From the NCBI GenBank assembly GCA_035487155.1, contig DATHMK010000090.1:1-64000 (forward strand): DNA of 64,000 nucleotides, given 5' to 3'. A program made the position numbers and the translations under genes. Positions 59,546 to 64,000 of the stretch are shown here, in pieces. Numbering within the stretch: position 1 is the first letter of the stretch; each line of letters starts with the position of its first letter. The stretch is from DAIDKA01 sp035487155 (GTDB lineage: Bacteria > Pseudomonadota > Gammaproteobacteria > Steroidobacterales > Steroidobacteraceae). The notes beneath the pieces were generated by a model. The model searched no databases. It had not been told where the DNA came from and was given only the letters and a program-made list of their open reading frames with translations.

Positions 59546-59872
59546 CTAGCGGTGCGCCATCTGCCACACCGACCAGCCGATCGCAAAGCCAATGATCAAG
59601 GTCGCCAGCGCGGCGATGACGATGAGCACCGCGCGGCGCGTGCCGCGGTCTGTTGTTTTGGGCTCCGCCTCGGCCGGGATCGGCATCACCAGCACCGGCT
59701 GCCGCTGCGTGTGGGATGCGCGCAGCGCCGCGATTTCCGCCTGGCATTCGGCACAGCCGGCCAGATGCGTCTCAAATTCCTGACGCTGCGCCGGGTTCAT
59801 GATGCCTGCAAGCCAGGCCGCCGCGGCGTGGTTTTCCGATGATGGATCAGGCATCGTCGCTGTAGGTATCAT
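59546..59872 (-). CDS. Zinc-finger anti-sigma-like membrane protein
   Basis: The 108-aa product has an N-terminal zf-HC2-type domain (HAAAAWLAGIMNPAQRQEFETHLAGCAECQAEIAAL, with His...CxxC) and one C-terminal helix (AVLIVIAALATLIIGFAIGW). This is the layout of small anti-sigma factors that hold ECF sigmas at the membrane, but no sigma gene adjoins it here. ATG 59872 is used; ATG 59854 and TTG 59884 are possible. It converges on the HNH gene and diverges from acs. Confidence 0.65.
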   Translation of the reverse strand: MIPTATMPDPSSENHAAAAWLAGIMNPAQRQEFETHLAGCAECQAEIAALRASHTQRQPVLVMPIPAEAEPKTTDRGTRRAVLIVIAALATLIIGFAIGWSVWQMAHR

Positions 59873-59912
59873 CAGGTCGCGCAACGTGGCGCAAGTTCCC
59901 CATTAGAATGAC

Positions 59913-61964
59913 ATGAAAAACGACGGAAAAAACCTCAATTCGGTGCTGCAGGAGCGTCGCGTTTTCGTTCCTGACCCGCAATTCGTTGCCCAGGCGCAAC
60001 TCAAGGCCGATGCGCTGCGCCGCATGCAGCGCGATGCCGCGACCGACATCCAGGCCTTCTGGGCCGCGCAGGCGCGCACCGAGTTGACTTGGCATCGACC
60101 CTTCACGAAGGTGCTCGATGAGTCGCGCGCGCCTAATTTCGAGTGGTTCGCCGACGGCCAGCTGAATGTGTCGTACAACTGCCTGGACGTGCATCTGCGC
60201 GAGCGAGGTCACAAGACCGCACTGGTGTTTGAAGGCGAGCCGGGTGATTCGCGACGGCTGTCCTACCAGGAGCTGCACGCCGAAGTGTGCCGCGCCGGCA
60301 ATGCACTGCGCGCGCTGGGCGTGCGCAGCGGCGATCGCGTGGTCATCTACATGCCGCTGGTGCCGGAGATCATCATCGCCATGTTCGCCTGCGCGCGAAT
60401 TGGCGCCGTGCACTCGGTGGTGTTCGGGGGCTTCTCGGCGCTGTCGCTGCGTGAGCGCATCGAGGACGCCGGCGCAGGCGTGCTGCTGACGGCCGATGGC
60501 GGCCATCGCGCCGGCAACATCGTCGAGTTGAAGGCCGCCGCCGATGAAGCCCTGGCCCAGGGCTGTCCCAGCATCAAGAAGGTGGTGGTCCTGAAGCGCA
60601 CCGGGGCGTCGGTGCCGATGCGGGCGGACCGTGACATCTGGTGGCATGACGCCATCGAGGGCCAGTCGCCGGTGTGCGAACCGGAATGGGTTGGCGCCGA
60701 GCATCCGCTGTACCTGCTGTACACCTCCGGTTCCACCGGTCGGCCCAAGGGCATCCAGCATTCCAGCGCGGGCTACCTGCTGGGCGTGAAGGTGTCGACG
60801 CGCTGGGTGCTGGATGTGCGCGAAGATGATGTCTACTGGTGCACCGCCGATGTCGGCTGGGTGACCGGCCACAGTTACGTGGCCTACGGGCCGCTGGCGC
60901 TGGGTGCGACGGTGGTCATGTACGAAGGGGCCCCCACCTGGCCCAATGGCGGGCGCTGGTGGCACATATGCCAGAAGCATGGCGTCACCATTTTCTACAC
61001 CGCCCCCACGGCGATCCGCGCCCTGATGAAACTGGGCGATGAGATCCCGAAGAGTCACGATCTGTCGCGGTTGCGGCTGCTGGGCAGCGTCGGCGAGCCC
61101 ATCAATCCGGAGGCCTGGATGTGGTATCACACCGTGATCGGTCGGGAACACTGCCCGATCGTTGATACCTGGTGGCAGACCGAAACCGGGGCCTTCATGA
61201 TCGCCCCAATCCCCGGGGTAACGGCCACCAAGCCCGGTTCCTGCACCCACGCTCTGCCGGGCATCGAGGCGGACATCGTCAACGAAGACGGCGAACCGGT
61301 GACCGAGCCGGACCGGGGCGGTTATCTCGTCATACGCCGCCCCTGGCCCTCGATGCTGCGGACCATATGGGGCGACAATCCGCGCTACCTGAAGACCTAC
61401 TGGGAGAAATTCCAGAACCGTTTCTATGTGGCCGGTGATGGCGCGCACCGCGATGCCGACGGCTACTTCTGGATCATGGGACGCATCGATGATGTGCTGA
61501 AGGTGTCGGGCCACCGCCTGGGAACCATGGAGGTGGAGTCGGCCCTGGTGGCGCATCCGAGGGTGGCCGAAGCGGCCGTCGTCGGACGACCGCATGACAT
61601 CAAGGGCGAGTCGATCTTCGCCTACGTGGTGTGCCGCGGTCAGCGCCCGGTGGGCGAGGATGCCGCGACACTCAGCGGCGAACTGCGCGAGTGGGTGGGT
61701 AAGCAGCTAGGCGCCATCGCCAAGCCCGATGACATCCGCTTCACCGAGGTTCTGCCCAAGACACGCTCGGGAAAAATCATGCGCCGTCTGCTGCGGGCGC
61801 TGGCCCGCGGCGAGGAGATCACGCAGGATACTTCCACGCTGGAGAACCCGGCCATACTCGCGCAGCTGCGTGGCGAGGAGGCGAGCGCGCCAGTGCCGAC
61901 GGCGAAAAAGACCCGCAAGCCGCCCGCTGCGGGAGCCAAGCGCAAGCGCAAGAAACCAACCTAG
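59913..61964 (+). CDS. acs: Acetyl-CoA synthetase
   Basis: The 683-aa enzyme has the AMP-forming ligase motifs: YTSGSTGRPKGIQH, WCTADVGWVTGHSYVAYGPL, DTWWQTETGAFM and YFWIMGRIDDVLKVSGHRLGT. The regulatory lysine lies in PKTRSGKIMRR. It activates acetate to acetyl-CoA and is inactivated by acetylation of that lysine in most bacteria. About 25 basic residues are added at the C-terminus (TAKKTRKPPAAG..., KRKRKK). Its stop overlaps that of the converging S46 peptidase gene. Confidence 0.95.
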   Translation: MKNDGKNLNSVLQERRVFVPDPQFVAQAQLKADALRRMQRDAATDIQAFWAAQARTELTWHRPFTKVLDESRAPNFEWFADGQLNVSYNCLDVHLRERGHKTALVFEGEPGDSRRLSYQELHAEVCRAGNALRALGVRSGDRVVIYMPLVPEIIIAMFACARIGAVHSVVFGGFSALSLRERIEDAGAGVLLTADGGHRAGNIVELKAAADEALAQGCPSIKKVVVLKRTGASVPMRADRDIWWHDAIEGQSPVCEPEWVGAEHPLYLLYTSGSTGRPKGIQHSSAGYLLGVKVSTRWVLDVREDDVYWCTADVGWVTGHSYVAYGPLALGATVVMYEGAPTWPNGGRWWHICQKHGVTIFYTAPTAIRALMKLGDEIPKSHDLSRLRLLGSVGEPINPEAWMWYHTVIGREHCPIVDTWWQTETGAFMIAPIPGVTATKPGSCTHALPGIEADIVNEDGEPVTEPDRGGYLVIRRPWPSMLRTIWGDNPRYLKTYWEKFQNRFYVAGDGAHRDADGYFWIMGRIDDVLKVSGHRLGTMEVESALVAHPRVAEAAVVGRPHDIKGESIFAYVVCRGQRPVGEDAATLSGELREWVGKQLGAIAKPDDIRFTEVLPKTRSGKIMRRLLRALARGEEITQDTSTLENPAILAQLRGEEASAPVPTAKKTRKPPAAGAKRKRKKPT

Positions 61965-64000
61965 CCCGGCGGGGCGCCAAGCTCGTTCAGCAACGCGCGC
62001 GCGCCGTACACCACCCGCAGTGCTTCCAGCAGGGCCGCGGTATCGACCCCTACCGCGCGATTGTCCGCCGCGCTGTACCAGAACGCGCCGGAAATCGAGT
62101 GGATGTTGCCATCGAACACCACGCCGACAATATTCGCCTGCGCATCCAGCACCGGACTTCCGGAGTCCCCACCGACGATGTCATTGCTGGTGCTCATGTC
62201 CAGCGGAGTGTCGGGATTGAGCCGGCTGCGCGCTTCCAGCCAGCGTTTCGGCAGCTCGAAAGGCTCGTAGCCATTGGCGCGCGCAAACATTTCGCGCAGC
62301 TGGGTGAAGGGCGCGATGCTCGCCTCACCCTCGTGCCAGCCCTGCACGGTCCCCGTGCTCAACCGCAGCGTGAAGTTGGCATCCGGGGATTGGGTGACTC
62401 CGGAAGCCGCGAAGCGCGCGCGCGCGATCTCTGCGGACGCCAGCTGCATCGGTGCATCCACCTCGTCCTCATAACGCTTGCGCAGCTGGCGCGAGGCCGG
62501 ATCGACACTGCGGGCCAGTTCGATCATCGGATCGCGTGAGGCATTCACGGCGGCGGCACCGCCGCGCCACAGTTGCATGCGGACGATGGGATCGGCCAGG
62601 CGGGTCTTGGCGATGAGCCTGGCGGCGAGCGCCTCCGGAGAGTTCTGCGCGAACAGCTGGTGAACCAGCGGATAGTCCGGCCCCAGGAACTCACGCATGC
62701 GCGTCAACCCGAACGACAGGGTCAGCTCCTCGAGGCTGGTGTAGATCGGTATGTCGGCGCGCAGCATCTGCTCCAGGCGCGGCAATGCACCGTCGGTGTA
62801 TTCACGCAGCCGATCCTCATTGGCTTTGGGCCGCTCCTCCGCCGCGCGCACCAGCGTACGGGCATAGCTGAAGAGCTGTGAGTCGAAACCCGCGCCCCCT
62901 TCTATATACGAATAGGGCAGGGACAGCAGCCGCCGGTGCTCCTGGGCGCGGGCGATCTGTTCCCAGGGATCCGGGTCATGGGCGCCGTGCGACACGGAAT
63001 CAAAGTGCGCGCGCGCCTCGCTTTCCTCGCGACGCAGTCGATTCAGGGGCTCTGCCTCATGCAGCGCGTCGAGTTGCCGGCGCCGTATTTTCAGCACATT
63101 CTCCAGCGACAACAGCGCCATCTGCGCGATCTGCCGGTTGGCGGCGCGACTGCGCCCGAACTCGATGAGGCGGCCACGCAGTTCGGCATCGCGCAGGATG
63201 CCGTTCGGCAGCTCGACATCGCGCATCTCCAGAAGCTGCGCAACCGTCAGCTGGCGATAAGTGCTGCCGGGATTGCCGACGACGAACACCGGCTGACCGG
63301 CCTTGGGGCCGGCGAAGTCCAGACGCAGGAAGGCCGGCGTGGTCGCCGGCGCCCCGTCCTCATAGGCGCGCAGCACCGCGACGTCCAGGTCCCAGCGTGG
63401 ATACTGGAAATTGTCCGGATCGCCGCCGAAGCCTGCGATCGCCAGTTCCGGCGCAAACACCAGCCGCAGGTCGCTGTAGCGTCGATAGCGGTAGATGTAG
63501 TACTGGGCGCCGGCATAGAAGGCGACGCTCTCGCAGCGTATGTGCGCGCCGCTATCGGTGATGCGCGATTGTTCCACGCACGCCTGCTCCAGACGGGTCA
63601 GGGCCCTGCGGCGCGCGATGCTGGCGGCGCGTGCGTCCAGATTGCGCGTCGCCGCGACCACCGTCGCGGTCACCTCCTCGGTGTCCAGCAACACATCCGC
63701 GACCTGCGAACTGCAGCGCAGCTCGCGATTGCGCGCGGGCGCCAGGAACCCATCGGTGACCAGGTCGCTGCGGCCTGAGGCGTGTTCGGCCAGACAGTCG
63801 CGCACACAGTGCTGGTTGGTCAGCAGCAGGCCGTTCGCCGAGACAAAACTGCCGCTGCAACTGGCCAGCCGCACGCTGGCATCGCGCACGCGGGTCAGCC
63901 ACTCGGGAGTGAGTTCCGTGGCGTAGCGCTGGCGCACGGCGGCGGGCAACAGCTGCAACGGCCACATGCCCTCATCGGCCTGGCTGTCGGCACCGAAGGC
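61961..64000 (-). CDS. S46-family dipeptidyl-peptidase (5' end beyond window)
   Basis: The 680 visible residues (the start lies past 64000) begin with ADEGMWPL, the typical opening after the signal peptide of DPP7/DPP11-type S46 peptidases. The catalytic triad is visible: His in NQHC, Asp in FQYPRWDLD, Ser in GGDSGSPVL. These exported enzymes remove dipeptides from peptide N-termini for amino acid uptake and are common in Xanthomonadales and Bacteroidetes. The specificity pocket cannot be judged here. Confidence 0.92.
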   Translation of the reverse strand, partial: AFGADSQADEGMWPLQLLPAAVRQRYATELTPEWLTRVRDASVRLASCSGSFVSANGLLLTNQHCVRDCLAEHASGRSDLVTDGFLAPARNRELRCSSQVADVLLDTEEVTATVVAATRNLDARAASIARRRALTRLEQACVEQSRITDSGAHIRCESVAFYAGAQYYIYRYRRYSDLRLVFAPELAIAGFGGDPDNFQYPRWDLDVAVLRAYEDGAPATTPAFLRLDFAGPKAGQPVFVVGNPGSTYRQLTVAQLLEMRDVELPNGILRDAELRGRLIEFGRSRAANRQIAQMALLSLENVLKIRRRQLDALHEAEPLNRLRREESEARAHFDSVSHGAHDPDPWEQIARAQEHRRLLSLPYSYIEGGAGFDSQLFSYARTLVRAAEERPKANEDRLREYTDGALPRLEQMLRADIPIYTSLEELTLSFGLTRMREFLGPDYPLVHQLFAQNSPEALAARLIAKTRLADPIVRMQLWRGGAAAVNASRDPMIELARSVDPASRQLRKRYEDEVDAPMQLASAEIARARFAASGVTQSPDANFTLRLSTGTVQGWHEGEASIAPFTQLREMFARANGYEPFELPKRWLEARSRLNPDTPLDMSTSNDIVGGDSGSPVLDAQANIVGVVFDGNIHSISGAFWYSAADNRAVGVDTAALLEALRVVYGARALLNELGAPPG

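Noticed and set aside
59847..61595. 582-codon open frame opposite acs
   Set aside because: Antisense shadow of a conserved enzyme gene; His/Arg/Gly-rich without motifs.
1..64000. tRNA/rRNA genes, CRISPR arrays, insertion sequences and prophage genes
   Set aside because: Looked for by eye across both strands; no cloverleaf-type sequence, repeat-spacer array, transposase, integrase or phage structural gene was seen.

Overview
The window is a GC-rich, gene-dense bacterial chromosome segment. Its gene content is gammaproteobacterial: tesA-ybbA-ybbP, yceH, yajQ, ubiE/ubiJ/ubiB, oxyR beside ahpC-ahpD, a complete tryptophan operon, and an S46 dipeptidyl-peptidase gene of the kind common in Xanthomonadales and relatives. 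A Steroidobacter/Nevskia/Xanthomonas-like gammaproteobacterium fits best, but this is inference from gene content. I saw no tRNA, rRNA, CRISPR array, insertion sequence or prophage.

Layout. 0-4.1 kb: start of an acyl-CoA ligase gene, then tesA (-) overlapping head-to-head with ybbA-ybbP (+). 4.1-7.8 kb: a secreted alpha/beta hydrolase, then a BlaI-type repressor with two palindromic operators in front, an M56 (BlaR1-type) membrane protease whose sensor region is replaced by secretin N0/N1-like modules, and a small DUF3592-like protein. 7.8-14.5 kb: a loosely packed accessory stretch of small membrane proteins and lipoproteins, with at least one apparently frameshifted gene, a repeated 20-mer, and a CPBP protease/RDD pair. 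14.6-30.7 kb: an ECF sigma factor with a membrane partner, yceH, an MFS transporter, a secreted metzincin, SemiSWEET, two c-di-GMP-type proteins, LysR/DUF1993, an acyl-CoA dehydrogenase, cytochrome c, and an efflux outer-membrane/adaptor pair. 30.8-40.4 kb: LCAT-like hydrolase, copper chaperone PCuAC, oxyR divergent from ahpC-ahpD with a recognisable OxyR site, a large phosphoesterase, a hydroxyacid dehydrogenase/BtuF-like divergent pair whose start codons overlap, and yajQ.

40.4-47.2 kb holds all seven trp genes in one tight operon (trpE-G-D-C-F-B-A). A promoter, a 17-residue leader peptide with three consecutive Trp codons, and a terminator followed by six T precede it; antiterminator and pause-hairpin pairings can be drawn, so this is a textbook attenuator. 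47.3-64 kb: a tandem PRC-barrel protein, an HtrA-type protease, a MATE exporter, the ubiquinone genes ubiB/ubiJ/ubiE with an opposite-strand NamZ-type muramidase pair inserted among them, a candidate small RNA ending in a strong terminator, DUF971, an EAL phosphodiesterase, ribosomal bTHX, purN, an HNH nuclease, a zinc-finger anti-sigma-like protein, acs, and a truncated S46 peptidase.

Best candidates for something new: the BlaI/M56/secretin-module system, the structured RNA between ubiE and the DUF971 gene, and the TrpC variant with an internal insertion. The trp attenuator is the best-supported regulatory element.
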